The notes under the pieces were generated by a model. The model did no database searches, was not told where the DNA came from, and was given only the letters and a program-made list of their open reading frames with translations. Position numbers and translations under genes: made by a program. From Cyanobium sp. Tous-M-B4 (lineage in GTDB: Bacteria; Cyanobacteriota; Cyanobacteriia; PCC-6307; Cyanobiaceae), in NCBI RefSeq assembly GCF_024345395.1, contig NZ_JAGQBA010000005.1, positions 62,001 through 126,000 on the forward strand: a DNA stretch of 64,000 nt, given 5' to 3'. Position 1 is the first letter of the stretch. Each line of letters starts with the position of its first letter. Positions 45,861-54,531 of the stretch are shown here, piece after piece.

Positions 45861-46349
45861 CTAAGGCGAATACCAGAAGGCGCAACGGCGTTGCAGCGGC
45901 TCAAGCTCCCAGCCCTGGGCGACATAAAAGGCCACCACCTCTGGGTCGGCAAACAGGCTGACCCGATCCACTTCCATCGAGCGCAGCTGATCGAGGACGT
46001 AAACCATCAACTGCTTGCCCAGCCCAGCCCCCTGATAGAGGGGATGTACTGCCACGTCCCAGACAGTGGCCTCGACGACGCCATCGCCGGTGCAGCGGGC
46101 AAAGCCCACCAGCTTGGGCATCCGGGCGTCGTGGCGCCACAGCCCCACCCGCAGCAAGCTGTGCTGCAGGGCTTTGCGCACGCGGCGCAGTGGCCGGCGG
46201 CTCCAGCCCACGGCATCGCAGAGCCGCTCAAGCTCGAACAAATCGATTTCCCGCTCGCGGCTGAGCACCAGGCTGAGCTGGGAATTGGGCGTGGGGCAGA
46301 GCCGGTGCTGGTCCCCGTAGAGGCTGGTGAGGAGCTCGGCCGAAGCCAC
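45861..46349 (-). CDS. GNAT-family N-acetyltransferase
   Basis: About 162 residues from GTG 46349; the frame stays open to 46670, but upstream sequence is compositionally shadow-like. The acetyl-CoA loop is VAVHPLYQGAGLGKQLM with strand 4 before it (VVEATVWDVAV), and the C-terminal FYVAQGWELEPLQRR. Substrate unknown (protein or small molecule). It is divergent from the hydrolase gene with only ~8 bp between chosen starts, so at least one of the starts may be too long. Confidence 0.8.
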   Translation of the reverse strand: MASAELLTSLYGDQHRLCPTPNSQLSLVLSREREIDLFELERLCDAVGWSRRPLRRVRKALQHSLLRVGLWRHDARMPKLVGFARCTGDGVVEATVWDVAVHPLYQGAGLGKQLMVYVLDQLRSMEVDRVSLFADPEVVAFYVAQGWELEPLQRRCAFWYSP

Positions 46350-46357
46350 AGGGGCGG

Positions 46358-47194
46358 GTGCAACGCAATGGAACGATCCTGCCCGATGGTCGTTCGAGCT
46401 GCGATCGCTGCGCCAGCCTGGGGGGCCTGGATTGCCGAGCGCTGGTGCCCCAAGCCCCCTCCCCCCTGCTGGTGGCACTACACGGCTGGCTGCTGGCCGG
46501 CAGGCTGTGGACGCCCCTAGCTGCCGCCCTGGCACCACGCTGGGAGATGTGGAGTCCGGATTTACCCGGCTTCGGCCAGCGGCCCAGGCCCCGGGGGCTG
46601 CAGCCAAACCTGGCCAGCTATGGCCGCTGGCTAGCAGCAGCGGCCCAGGAGCAGGCGGGCGGCAGACCAATAGTGCTGCTGGGCCATTCGCTCGGGGGCA
46701 GCGTCGCCCTTCATGCGGCGCCCCTACTGGGCGAGCAACTGGTGGGCTTGATCCAGATCGCCGCTGGCGGTGGTGTGTATCAGCCGCGAGCCTTTGCCCA
46801 GGTGCGCCGCGGCGGCGCCCTGTTTTTGCGCTGGCGGCCTGGCTGGCTGGCGGAGCTGCCGGGCAGCGATCCGGTGCGCAGCCCCCTGCTCGCCGAGCGC
46901 CGGGCTGCCCAGGGCCTGCTGGCCTGCAGCACCGGCCGAGGGGCGGTGCGCCAGCTGCCCCAGCTCACCGCATGCCTGCAGGTGCCAAGCCTGTGGATTG
47001 CAGGCGAACGCGATCAGGTGATGGCATCTCGCTACGTGCGCCATCTGGCCGGTTACGCCCGACAGCACGAGTTCATCGAGCTGGCTGGAGCTGGCCACCT
47101 GCCGATGGGACAGATGCCGGAGCAACTGGCGGCACCGATTCAGCAGTGGCTGAGCCGGTTGTCAAGCAGCCAGTCGCCAGGGTCTGAAGATTGA
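46358..47194 (+). CDS. Alpha/beta-fold hydrolase
   Basis: 278-residue serine hydrolase: nucleophile elbow GHSLGGSVALH (Ser about residue 110), the oxyanion LHGWLLAG, and the acid/His part near WIAGERDQVMAS...GAGHLPMGQMPEQL. It resembles BioH/pimeloyl-ACP esterase-like and haloperoxidase-like enzymes. GTG 46358 is the only start upstream of the first strand. A role in biotin synthesis would be a guess without biotin genes nearby. Confidence 0.83.
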   Translation: MQRNGTILPDGRSSCDRCASLGGLDCRALVPQAPSPLLVALHGWLLAGRLWTPLAAALAPRWEMWSPDLPGFGQRPRPRGLQPNLASYGRWLAAAAQEQAGGRPIVLLGHSLGGSVALHAAPLLGEQLVGLIQIAAGGGVYQPRAFAQVRRGGALFLRWRPGWLAELPGSDPVRSPLLAERRAAQGLLACSTGRGAVRQLPQLTACLQVPSLWIAGERDQVMASRYVRHLAGYARQHEFIELAGAGHLPMGQMPEQLAAPIQQWLSRLSSSQSPGSED

Positions 47195-47195
47195 T

Positions 47196-48995
47196 TCAGA
47201 GCGCCGCCAGGCCCCGCTCCTGTAGGTCGGCCAGCTGGGCATAGACACCCCCCGCCAGGCGCAACTCGCTGTGGCTGCCCTGCTCAATCAAGTGCCCCTT
47301 GCGCAACACCAAGATGCGATCTGCTGCCTCCACAGTGGCAAGGCGGTGGGCAATCACTATGGCGGTGCGCTGTTGCAGCAGCCGCGAAAGGTCGCGCTGC
47401 AGGGTGGCCTCTGTGGAGGGATCCATAAAGGCTGTGGCCTCATCCATCACCAGCACTGAGGGATCGCGGATTGCCACCCGGGCTACCGATAAAAGCTGGC
47501 GCTCACCGGAGGAGAGGTTGCCGCCGCGCTCACGCAGCTCGGTGGCCAGCCCATCAGGCAGGCGCCGTAGCAGGGGCTCTAGGCCCAGCTCAGTGCAGAT
47601 CTGATGCAGGGCTTCGCTGCTGATCGGAGCGTCGAGGCGCAGGTTGTCAGCCACATTGCCGCTGAACAGGAAGGTGTCCTGCAGGACCACCCCAAGGCGC
47701 TGGCGCAGGGTGGGAATCGGCAATTGGCGAATGTCGATGCCATCGAGCAGGATCCGGCCGCGCTGGGGCTCATAGAGCCGGCACAACAGCCGGATCACGG
47801 TGGTTTTGCCTGAGCCGGTAGGGCCTACAAGGGCCACGTGTTCACCGGGAGCAATGCGAAAGGAAAGATCGGTGAGGATCGGGTCGTCTTCTCGATAGGC
47901 AAACGACACGTTCTCGAAGATCACTTCACCAGCACTGGACCGCTTAGTGCCGCTCTGAATGGCTGCAGCAGAGCGTTCACTAGCGGGTAGATCAGCGATC
48001 TCGATCGGTTGCTCGAGCAGCTCGCCGATGCGTTCAACTGCGGTGAGGCCCCCCTGGATCTGGGTGAAGCGCTCCGCCAGCTGGCGCAGGGGATCAAACA
48101 ACCGCTGGGAATAAAGGATGAAGGTGGTGAGGGTGCCTAGGCCCATGGCACTGCCGAGCACCATCCAGCCGCCCAGGGCAAGCACCACGGCCACGGCGCT
48201 CAGGGCCACCCATTCGATGAAGGCCGAGATGGCGCTATCAAATAGAATTGTGCCGTTGACGGCCTCGCGATAGGCGGCGGTGACCTGGGAGAAACGGGCG
48301 CTGTTGGTGGCCTCGCGGCGGAACATCTGCACCACCTCCAAGCCCTGGAGGTTTTCCTGCAGATCGGCGTTGAGCTGGCTGAGCTCCTCACGCACCCGGT
48401 AGTTGGCTTTACGGAAGCGACCCTGCAACCAAAGGATGCCAAGCACCACCGGCACCTGGCTGACCAGCAGCAACAGGCCAAGTCGCCATTCGATCGAGAT
48501 CATCGTGACAGCGATCACCAGCAAAGTGACCATGTCGGCCAGCACACCTACGGCGCCGCTGCCAAATACCTCGGCTAGGGCATCGACATCACTGGTGAGC
48601 CGGGTGAGCAGCTTGCCAACGGGGGTTCGGTCGTGGAAGCGCAGCGACAGCGCCATGGCGTGGGCAAACAGGTCGTCGCGGATGCGGGCGGTGAGCCGCT
48701 GGCCAACAGCCTGAACGTTGAAGGTTTGGATGCCCTGCAGGCCAAGACGCAGCAACACCGCACCAAGCAGCATCAGCACCAGCAGGCGCAGGGCATCTGG
48801 CACCGCCATGCCATCAAGCCAGCCCAGGGTGGGCTCGCGCCTCAGCACGGCGATCGCCTGGCCCACCAGCAGGGGCTGCACTGCAGCGGCGAAGGCCACC
48901 GGGATCAGCAGCAGCAGGGTGAGGCCCAGGCGGCGGCGGTCCCGGCCGAGGTAGGGCAGCAGGCGGGCTAGGCGTTGCCGGTCGAGGCCTGCCAT
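47196..48995 (-). CDS. ABC exporter, fused permease-ATPase (MsbA-like)
   Basis: 599-residue half-transporter, forming a dimeric exporter. Six helices in the N-terminal ~330 residues (LTLLLLIPVAFAAAVQPLL... onward) with the coupling DRTPVGKLLTRLTSDVDAL. Nucleotide-binding domain with Walker A GPTGSGKTTVIRLL, signature LSSGERQLLSVAR, Walker B VLVMDEATAFMDP and the H-loop AHRLATVEAADR. Substrate (lipid A-like lipid, peptide or drug) cannot be told. It starts where hisG stops (1-nt overlap). Confidence 0.92.
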   Translation of the reverse strand: MAGLDRQRLARLLPYLGRDRRRLGLTLLLLIPVAFAAAVQPLLVGQAIAVLRREPTLGWLDGMAVPDALRLLVLMLLGAVLLRLGLQGIQTFNVQAVGQRLTARIRDDLFAHAMALSLRFHDRTPVGKLLTRLTSDVDALAEVFGSGAVGVLADMVTLLVIAVTMISIEWRLGLLLLVSQVPVVLGILWLQGRFRKANYRVREELSQLNADLQENLQGLEVVQMFRREATNSARFSQVTAAYREAVNGTILFDSAISAFIEWVALSAVAVVLALGGWMVLGSAMGLGTLTTFILYSQRLFDPLRQLAERFTQIQGGLTAVERIGELLEQPIEIADLPASERSAAAIQSGTKRSSAGEVIFENVSFAYREDDPILTDLSFRIAPGEHVALVGPTGSGKTTVIRLLCRLYEPQRGRILLDGIDIRQLPIPTLRQRLGVVLQDTFLFSGNVADNLRLDAPISSEALHQICTELGLEPLLRRLPDGLATELRERGGNLSSGERQLLSVARVAIRDPSVLVMDEATAFMDPSTEATLQRDLSRLLQQRTAIVIAHRLATVEAADRILVLRKGHLIEQGSHSELRLAGGVYAQLADLQERGLAAL

Positions 48996-49642
48996 CAGCG
49001 ACCTCGGGGGGTGGCAACCAGAGCGATGCGGTCGACGATTCCCTGTAGGGGACCGTCGTCGAGTCGCAGGGCTAAGGGGTGGCCCACCAGCCTGGCGGTG
49101 GAGTGGAAAAGATCTTCAATGGCGATCAGGCCGTTTTCATCCAGGGTGCGACCGGTGGCCACCAGATCGACGATCGCTTCACTCATGCCGGTAATCGGTC
49201 CCAGCTCCACCGATCCAGCCAGATGGATCAACTCCACCGGTAGGTCGAGGGCATCAAAGAAGGCCTGGGCGCATCCGGTGAATTTGCTAGCAATGCGGCA
49301 GTGGGCGGGCAGCTCGGAAGCGCGGCGATAGCCACTACTTGCCTTGACCGCCACGCTCATGCGGCAACCACCGAAACCCAGATCGAGCAGCTGGGCCACC
49401 GGCAGCTGGTGTTCGCGGATCACGTCGTAGCCCACCACGCCGAGCTGGGCCTGGCCGTAGGCCACATAGACGGGCACATCAGCATTGCGCACCAGCAGGG
49501 CCCGGGCCTGACCGCAGGCGCTGGGCACCATCAATTGCCGATTGCCGGGCTCAAGTAGGCCAGCAAAATCGAGGCCAGCGGCCGCAAAGCGAGCCACCGA
49601 ATCCTTAAGCAGGGCACCTTTAGCGAGGGCGACGGTGATCAT
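48995..49642 (-). CDS. hisG: ATP phosphoribosyltransferase, short form
   Basis: 215-residue catalytic subunit, first step of histidine synthesis (ATP + PRPP). [17 protein letters not shown] at the start, then [12 protein letters not shown], and the PRPP loop [15 protein letters not shown]. It lacks the C-terminal regulatory domain, so it should work with a HisZ partner that is encoded elsewhere. ATG 49642 is chosen over the longer frame open to 49738, which would overlap the divergent gloB region. Confidence 0.95.
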   Translation of the reverse strand: MITVALAKGALLKDSVARFAAAGLDFAGLLEPGNRQLMVPSACGQARALLVRNADVPVYVAYGQAQLGVVGYDVIREHQLPVAQLLDLGFGGCRMSVAVKASSGYRRASELPAHCRIASKFTGCAQAFFDALDLPVELIHLAGSVELGPITGMSEAIVDLVATGRTLDENGLIAIEDLFHSTARLVGHPLALRLDDGPLQGIVDRIALVATPRGR

Positions 49643-49694
49643 GCCGGGGCTGCAGCGGTGATCATGGAAAGGCGCCACAAACTGGACTTTAACG

Positions 49695-50438
49695 ATGCAG
49701 CAACTCAGCGTCGGGCTGATTCCGGTACTGCGCGACAACTACATATTTCTGCTGCAACGCCTCGGCCAGGCGGTGGTGGTCGATCCTGCGGTGGCAGAGC
49801 CAGTGATCGCTGCCCTCGAGCAGCAGGGGCTGGAGCTGGTGGCAATCCTGCACACCCACCACCACAGCGACCACATCGGCGGCACCCCCGGCCTGCTGGC
49901 CCGCTGGCCCAAGGCGGCGGTGCTGGCCAGCCGCGACGACCTGCAGCGAATTCCGTTGCAAACCAAGGGGGTGGGCGATGGCGACAGCTTTGAGTTGCTG
50001 GGTGAGCCAGTGCAGGTGATCGCCGTGCCTGGGCATACCCGCGCCCACATCGCCTACTACCTGCCCGCTTCCGGGCACCTGTTCTGCGGCGACACCCTGT
50101 TTGCTGGCGGTTGCGGGCGTTTGTTTGAGGGCAGCGCCGCCGAAATGCATGCATCGCTGCAGCGGCTGGCCCAGCTACCGGCAGCCACCAAGGTGTGGTG
50201 CGCCCACGAATACACCCAAGCCAATTTGGGCTGGGCTGCCGCTGTGGTGCCAGCCAGCGATCCCTGTGCCGGTGCTATCGAGGCGCGGCTGGTGGCGGTT
50301 GCGGCGGCGCGGGCCCGGGGCGAAGCCACCATCCCTAGCAGCGTGGAGCTGGAGCGAGCCACCAATTTGTTTGTGCGAGCCAGCAGCCCGGAACAGTTGG
50401 CCGAGCTGCGGCGAAGCAAGGATCACTGGCCCAGCTAG
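49695..50438 (+). CDS. gloB: Hydroxyacylglutathione hydrolase (glyoxalase II)
   Basis: 247-residue metallo-beta-lactamase-fold thioesterase that detoxifies methylglyoxal via S-lactoylglutathione. Metal motif [11 protein letters not shown], then [26 protein letters not shown] and the His of [11 protein letters not shown], followed by the GloB-specific C-terminal helical domain ([14 protein letters not shown]). Starts 52 bp from the divergent hisG. The end overlaps the convergent ABC gene by 4 nt. Confidence 0.95.
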   Translation: MQQLSVGLIPVLRDNYIFLLQRLGQAVVVDPAVAEPVIAALEQQGLELVAILHTHHHSDHIGGTPGLLARWPKAAVLASRDDLQRIPLQTKGVGDGDSFELLGEPVQVIAVPGHTRAHIAYYLPASGHLFCGDTLFAGGCGRLFEGSAAEMHASLQRLAQLPAATKVWCAHEYTQANLGWAAAVVPASDPCAGAIEARLVAVAAARARGEATIPSSVELERATNLFVRASSPEQLAELRRSKDHWPS

Positions 50439-51613
50439 GTCGGCTGGGCAGGGGGGGCAACCTGCAAGGCCTGCTGGGATGGGAAGAGCACGCCGGGGGC
50501 TCCCGGGCGCAGGGCTAGCCGGCAGCGTTGGCCACGGCTGTATTCGGCCTCCAAAGGCAAGCGCAGCCGCAGTTTCAGATCACCGAGCTGGACTCGATAG
50601 AGCCATTCACGACCCAGGAATTCGCGACCCTGCACCCAGGCCTCGCCCTCCGCATCTGGATGGAGGGCAATCGCCTCCGGACTGACCAGCACCTCCTCGC
50701 CATCGCCTGCCGCTCCCCCTTGGGGCAGCAGGGTGGAGCCGGCAGTGGCGAGCAGGCTGCCTAGAGCTGTGATCACTTGATCACCACACCGCTGGGCCGG
50801 CAGCAGGTTGCCTTGGAGCACAAAGCGGCCCACAAAGGAGCTTGCGGGGTGCTGCACTAAGTGCCTGGGGCTGGCGCATTGGTGCAGCACCCCATCGCGC
50901 AACACCGCCACCCGATCGCAGATGGCGAGTGCTTCTTCGGGATCGTGGGTAACGATCAGGCCGCTGGCACCACAGCGCGAAAGCACGGCAGGCAGCTCGC
51001 TGCGCAGCCGCAGGCGCACCTCCACGTCGAGGTTCGAGAAGGGTTCATCGAGGAGCACCACGGAGGGGCCCGGCGCCAGGGCCCGGGCCAATGCGAGCCG
51101 TTGGCGCTGGCCGCCCGAAAGCTCGTGGGGATAGCGGCCCTCCAAGCCATTGAGCCCGAGCAGCTCCAACAACCAATTGGCCCGGCTGCTGTCCTGACCG
51201 CGCCGCAGGCCAAAACAGGCATTGCGCCAGGCGTCGAGGTGGGGGAACAGGGCGTAGTCCTGGAAAACCATGCCAACGCCGCGGCGCTCCGGTGGCAGCC
51301 AGCGGCCGGGACCGGCCACGGTGCGGCCGTCGATCAATACCGAACCGCGCTCTGGACGCTCAAAACCAGCGATTAAGCGCAGCAGGGTGGTTTTGCCGCA
51401 ACCGGAGGGTCCAAGCAAGCCCACCAATTCGCCCTGATGGAGGGCCAGATCAATACCCTGCAGCGTCCAGTCGCCTGCGGTTGCATTGGCGTAGCGGTGC
51501 CACAGGCCATGCAGCTGCACGTGTTCGCGCAACGGCAACTCGGCAGGCATCAGCTCGGCAAGGGGGCTGGCGATCGGCGCAGGACCGGCAAGGGCCATAG
51601 GCTCAGCCACCAT
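50435..51613 (-). CDS. ABC transporter ATP-binding protein (Fbp/iron-type)
   Basis: 392-residue importer ATPase. Walker A GLLGPSGCGKTTLLRLIAGF, Q-loop VFQDYALFPHLDAW, signature LSGGQRQRLALARAL, Walker B SVVLLDEPFSNLD, and an accessory TOBE-like C-terminal domain (~residues 255-392). The length and TOBE domain are those of CUT1/Fbp/Pot-like ATPases; cyanobacterial FutC/FbpC ferric-iron ATPases match well, but the permease and binding-protein genes are not adjacent, so the substrate is not certain. The N-terminal ~30 residues before the first strand are atypical. Confidence 0.88.
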   Translation of the reverse strand: MVAEPMALAGPAPIASPLAELMPAELPLREHVQLHGLWHRYANATAGDWTLQGIDLALHQGELVGLLGPSGCGKTTLLRLIAGFERPERGSVLIDGRTVAGPGRWLPPERRGVGMVFQDYALFPHLDAWRNACFGLRRGQDSSRANWLLELLGLNGLEGRYPHELSGGQRQRLALARALAPGPSVVLLDEPFSNLDVEVRLRLRSELPAVLSRCGASGLIVTHDPEEALAICDRVAVLRDGVLHQCASPRHLVQHPASSFVGRFVLQGNLLPAQRCGDQVITALGSLLATAGSTLLPQGGAAGDGEEVLVSPEAIALHPDAEGEAWVQGREFLGREWLYRVQLGDLKLRLRLPLEAEYSRGQRCRLALRPGAPGVLFPSQQALQVAPPAQPT

Positions 51614-51624
51614 CCTGACCTGGC

Positions 51625-52026
51625 ATGAGTCACCCGATGCAGCCCGAAGCCGTTATCACCGCCAGCGCCCCGGCGCCAGTAGGCCCTTACAACCAGGCGG
51701 TGAAGGCGGGAGGAGTGCTGTATTGCTCCGGTCAGATCGCCCTGGATCCCAGCACTGGCTTGATGGTGGGGGCTGGCGATGTGGAGGCCGAGACCCGCCA
51801 AGTGCTCAGCAACTTGCAGGCCGTGCTGGAAGCGGGCGGCAGCAGCCCAGGGCAGGTGCTGCGCACCACGGTCTTTCTGGCAGACCTGGGCGATTTCGCT
51901 CGGGTTAATGCGATTTATGCGGAGCTGTTTAGCGATGGGGTGTCGCCGGCTCGGGCCTGCGTCGAAGTGGCGGCTCTGCCCAAGGGGGCTCGGGTGGAAA
52001 TCGACTGCATTGCCCTAGCCGCTTAG
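51625..52026 (+). CDS. ridA: RidA-family enamine/imine deaminase
   Basis: 133-residue YjgF/YER057c protein that hydrolyses reactive 2-aminoacrylate-type enamines. PVGPYNQAVKAGGVLYCSGQIALDP, VLRTTVFLADLGDFARVN and PARACVEVAALPKGARVEIDCIAL (quoted in part) contain the Arg and Glu that define the catalytic subfamily. It begins 11 nt from the divergent ABC gene start. Confidence 0.95.
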   Translation: MSHPMQPEAVITASAPAPVGPYNQAVKAGGVLYCSGQIALDPSTGLMVGAGDVEAETRQVLSNLQAVLEAGGSSPGQVLRTTVFLADLGDFARVNAIYAELFSDGVSPARACVEVAALPKGARVEIDCIALAA

Positions 52027-52044
52027 GAACTGATTGCAAAGGAA

Positions 52045-52248
52045 TTAGCTGGGCGGATTCAAGGGGCAATCCATCAGCCTGGCGGCTTGCTCGTCTACGG
52101 CGCTGAGTCGCTCCAGGATTGAGCGCAGGTCGAGGACGGACAACTCGCCATCTCGCCCCCACTTCATCACCGAGCGACCGATATCAGTTGAGTCGCCATT
52201 GCCGGAGCTCATCGCCATGACCAGGTCCCCGCGTGTTGATTTCAACAC
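52045..52248 (-). CDS. Small hypothetical protein, probably real
   Basis: Up to 67 residues (ATG 52248, alternatives at 52218 and 52212). The body (DIGRSVMKWGRDGELSVLDLRSILERLSAVDEQAARLMDCP) is an amphipathic helix pair with normal residue usage and no other gene on the strand. It is convergent with ridA 19 nt away. No function can be given. Confidence 0.4.
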   Translation of the reverse strand: MLKSTRGDLVMAMSSGNGDSTDIGRSVMKWGRDGELSVLDLRSILERLSAVDEQAARLMDCPLNPPS

Positions 52249-52401
52249 TAGCCAGGCGCGGGGAGTAGGAATTCAAATAATTCGCCCTGCACCAGCGCCG
52301 AGCTTTGGCAAGGACTTGGGGGCTGGGGATGACGCCGGGCTGGAGCAGTGCAAAAGGTCTGCAAATGTGACGGCCAGTCTTCGGCGCGGAAGACGGCGTA
52401 C

Positions 52402-52437
52402 GGGGAGGAAACCGGGGTGGAAACAGGGGCGGAAACC
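52402..52437 (+). repeat. Three tandem 12-bp units upstream of a small membrane ORF
   Basis: Units GGGGAGGAAACC (52402-52413), GGGGTGGAAACA (52414-52425) and GGGGCGGAAACC (52426-52437), differing only at positions 5 and 12. The surrounding gap (52249-52558) has no other gene, apart from a 5-codon start-stop run at 52438. Possibly replication slippage or a tandem binding site. Confidence 0.7.
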
Positions 52438-52558
52438 ATGACCCTGGGCAACTAATACACCCGTACTATAGGCGAGTGACTGCATTGTCAACTGCCCCGG
52501 CCGGCCTTGGCCTGGCCCGCTTTGACCAGGATGATGGTCTCGCCTGTCTGCGATTGAG

Positions 52559-52705
52559 ATGAAGCTCCCAGAGGGTTGGCGGGTCTGGCTGCTGGTCATT
52601 GGGCTGAATGCCCTAGCCGGCTATCTCTGGTTTATCGATCGAGGCGTTGAGCCGCCAGCCGCTGGCGGCAACCTCCTGGACCTGATCCGATCCATCGGCC
52701 ACTGA
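52559..52705 (+). CDS. Short single-helix membrane protein
   Basis: 48-residue ORF: KLPEGWRVWLLVIGLNALAGYLWF then IDRGVEPPAAGG and a short amphipathic end. One helix of ~18 residues, flanked by charges in positive-inside order. It is real-looking by codon position composition and by the natural stop just before tRNA-Pro, but it has no homolog that I recognise. Confidence 0.45.
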   Translation: MKLPEGWRVWLLVIGLNALAGYLWFIDRGVEPPAAGGNLLDLIRSIGH

Positions 52706-52748
52706 GCCTTGCCTGATGGCGCCGACGCACCCCTAAGCTATTTTCCAA

Positions 52749-52822
52749 CGGGGCGTGGCGCAGCTTGGTAGCGCGGGTGCTTTGGGAGCACTAGGTCGCA
52801 GGTTCGAATCCTGTCGCCCCGA
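52749..52822 (+). tRNA. tRNA-Pro(UGG)
   Basis: A 74-nt cloverleaf: 7-bp acceptor stem (CGGGGCG with CGCCCCG), D arm with GCAGCTTGGTAGCGC, anticodon stem GGTGC/GCACT with loop TTTGGGA (anticodon TGG at positions 34-36), and T arm with GGTTCGAATCC. No CCA is encoded; discriminator base A at 52822. The sequence to the right has mobile-element content, so the 3' end of this tRNA is the likely attB core. Confidence 0.97.
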
Positions 52823-53002
52823 TTGACTTTTCACCGATAAGCCCCCTGCTTTGTGGGCAAGATGTGGGCAAAGCCACCAGGCGCCGCCTTCCTCAAGATT
52901 CAAGTTCTGGCAGCGGGACACAGCAAAACCAGCAGGACTGGCGGCTTGATTCCCTACAAGCCCTGCTGGACCCCTCTCAGGGCGTCACTGGCCCACTCCA
53001 AC

Positions 53003-53040
53003 AAAAGGCCCTGGACCAGTAACGGACTGAACCAGGGCTT
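53003..53040 (-). terminator. Candidate intrinsic terminator for the leftward operon
   Basis: On the minus strand, GCCCTGG and CCAGGGC arms (53008-53014 and 53032-53038) form a 7-bp stem with a 17-nt loop, followed by CTTTTG. It lies 22-60 bp past the stop of the HTH gene at 53062, the natural end of the leftward transcription unit. Confidence 0.5.
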
Positions 53041-53061
53041 TCGTGGACGTGCCTTAAGGGC

Positions 53062-53346
53062 TCAGTTTTTCTCGAGGAGATGGGGCGTGCGGGCCGTTGC
53101 TTCATTCATCGCTTCGTTACAGCGCTCTAGGTGATACAGAACTGGTGAATTGCTGCTTGGGAATTTGCGGCGCCAATGCACCCCAGCCCGGAACAAGCCG
53201 GCCTTGCGCCAGCGCCCCAGGGTTTTCTCGCTCACACCGAGAAGCGGAGCCGTCGATCGGGCATCAGCCCATTCCTGGGTATGGGCTAGTTCGACTGGCT
53301 TGGCAGGGGGCTGCGGACGGCTGTGACGAACTCTTGGAGAGACCAT
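53062..53346 (-). CDS. Small HTH (MerR/excisionase-like) DNA-binding protein
   Basis: 94 residues from ATG 53346, which has an AGGAGGGG box six nt upstream, so this start is preferred although the frame is open to 54039. The centre is a helix-turn-helix with W-R-K recognition: STAPLLGVSEKTLGRWRKAGLFRAGVHWRRKF. This matches phage helix-turn-helix proteins with a WxKxGxL-type wing (excisionase or repressor). A role in excision or regulation of the element is plausible but not shown. Last gene of the leftward operon. Confidence 0.7.
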   Translation of the reverse strand: MVSPRVRHSRPQPPAKPVELAHTQEWADARSTAPLLGVSEKTLGRWRKAGLFRAGVHWRRKFPSSNSPVLYHLERCNEAMNEATARTPHLLEKN

Positions 53347-53449
53347 TACCGGCCCCTCCTGCAACAGCGAGGATTCACATTCGACTTCTGGGCCACCAGG
53401 CCGCACTGCCCCTCGGGGGGTAGGCCGACCAGAGCAATGCTGTCTGACA

Positions 53450-54259
53450 TCACCCTTCCCCCTGCAGCAACGCCACCACCGCTGGATCCCAGACGAGCTG
53501 CTGCCGGTGCTCGCCGCGGCTGCAGCGCGGCAGGGCGATACCCCAGTCGCAGCCGACTGCGGTGAGCTGCCAGTCATCAAGGTCATTGCGCACCTGCAGG
53601 CCACAGGCCGCCAACCGGCGGTTGATATCCCTGATCGTGCGGCCCAGCCGCTCGGCCAGTTGCTCTGCATCCAGGCGTTCTTCGGCTGGCGCACGACCTT
53701 GCTGAGCGGGCCGATGAGCTGAGGCCGCAGAGTTGGTGTCGCAAAGGATCTGTTGCAGTGGGGCCAGGTGGAGGCCGGTGCTGGCCTCGATGTCCTCAAT
53801 GGCCGCGAGGAGCGCATCGGAGTAACCGACGCCGGTGAGCTCGATGATCTCCTCGGCAAGCCGCAGCACCGCCTGCACGGTCTGGGTCTTTTCCCCAGCC
53901 GAGCCTGATAAGTGGGCCCTTGATTTGACCTGGTGGTTGCGCTTGATGGCGGGCAGCAGCTCATGGGTGAGCCAGCGCCGCATCCGCCAGGCCGTCTGGC
54001 TGTCGTCCAGCAGCAGCGAGCGCAGTAGGCCGCCTTCACTGATCAGGGCCAGAGTGCAGCCCTCGCTGCCTGGCCCCTCCTGGGAATAGAGGCACTGCTC
54101 CTCCTCCCGCAGGCTGGCCAGCCCCCTGGCGATCACAAGCTGGCCAAGGGCGCCAGCTATATCAACGGCGACGAACCAGGCATCACCGTGCTCATCGGTG
54201 CTGACCCGAATGCGGTGCCCCTCGAACGGATAGGGCACCAAAGCGGTTGTGCTGCTCAT
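53450..54259 (-). CDS. Bro-N domain (phage antirepressor-like) protein
   Basis: 269 residues. N-terminal Bro-N fold: FEGHRIRVSTDEHGDAWFVAVDIAGALGQ, then ISEGGLLRSLLLDD and AWRMRRWLTHELLPAIKR, which are Bro-N segments of phage antirepressors. The C-terminal part has a winged-helix-like EQLAERLGRTIRDINRRLAACGLQ. It overlaps the membrane-protein gene by 4 nt (ATGA). Bro proteins typically control lysis/lysogeny or act on DNA; the exact target is unknown. Confidence 0.85.
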   Translation of the reverse strand: MSSTTALVPYPFEGHRIRVSTDEHGDAWFVAVDIAGALGQLVIARGLASLREEEQCLYSQEGPGSEGCTLALISEGGLLRSLLLDDSQTAWRMRRWLTHELLPAIKRNHQVKSRAHLSGSAGEKTQTVQAVLRLAEEIIELTGVGYSDALLAAIEDIEASTGLHLAPLQQILCDTNSAASAHRPAQQGRAPAEERLDAEQLAERLGRTIRDINRRLAACGLQVRNDLDDWQLTAVGCDWGIALPRCSRGEHRQQLVWDPAVVALLQGEG

Positions 54260-54531
54260 AGCTGAGAAGGCGAGAGGACAGTGGCGCCAGCTGCGCCAGT
54301 GGTGGCGAGGGGTGCTCCTGCCTGCGGTCTCCGGGGAGCTGGCACCGGGCCGGAGAGCAGCAGCAGGATCGTGCTCAGTTGCAGCGCCAGCAGCAGCCAC
54401 AGCAACCACTGCAGCTGCTGCAGCGCTCTGAGCCCCACGGTGGTGGCGCTTCTCTGGCGGGTGCGGCAGAAGGCCGGCAGCTGGGGACTCTTTCCCCTGC
54501 CGCCTAAGCGGACGTTGGTGTGCTGGCTCAT
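54256..54531 (-). CDS. Small membrane protein between SSB and Bro-N genes
   Basis: 91 residues: basic N-terminus (RLGGRGKSPQL), one hydrophobic helix (LQWLLWLLLALQLSTILLLL, ~46-65), and a Pro/Ala/Gly-rich tail. Start overlaps the ssb stop (TGATG) and its stop overlaps the Bro-N start (ATGA), so it is embedded in the operon by translation coupling. No family is recognised. Confidence 0.55.
   Translation of the reverse strand: MSQHTNVRLGGRGKSPQLPAFCRTRQRSATTVGLRALQQLQWLLWLLLALQLSTILLLLSGPVPAPRRPQAGAPLATTGAAGATVLSPSQL

Noticed and set aside
52733-52921. 61-codon minus-strand ORF over tRNA-Pro
   Set aside because: Its GRQDSNLRPSAPKAPALPS-type peptide is the well-known translation artefact of antisense tRNA sequence.
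52853-53134. 93-codon plus-strand ORF after the tRNA
   Set aside because: No conserved motif, overlaps the candidate terminator and the HTH gene end; composition looks non-coding.
53347-54039. Upstream extension of the HTH gene
   Set aside because: Runs through the Bro-N gene in another frame; the strong ribosome-binding site at 53346 marks the true start.
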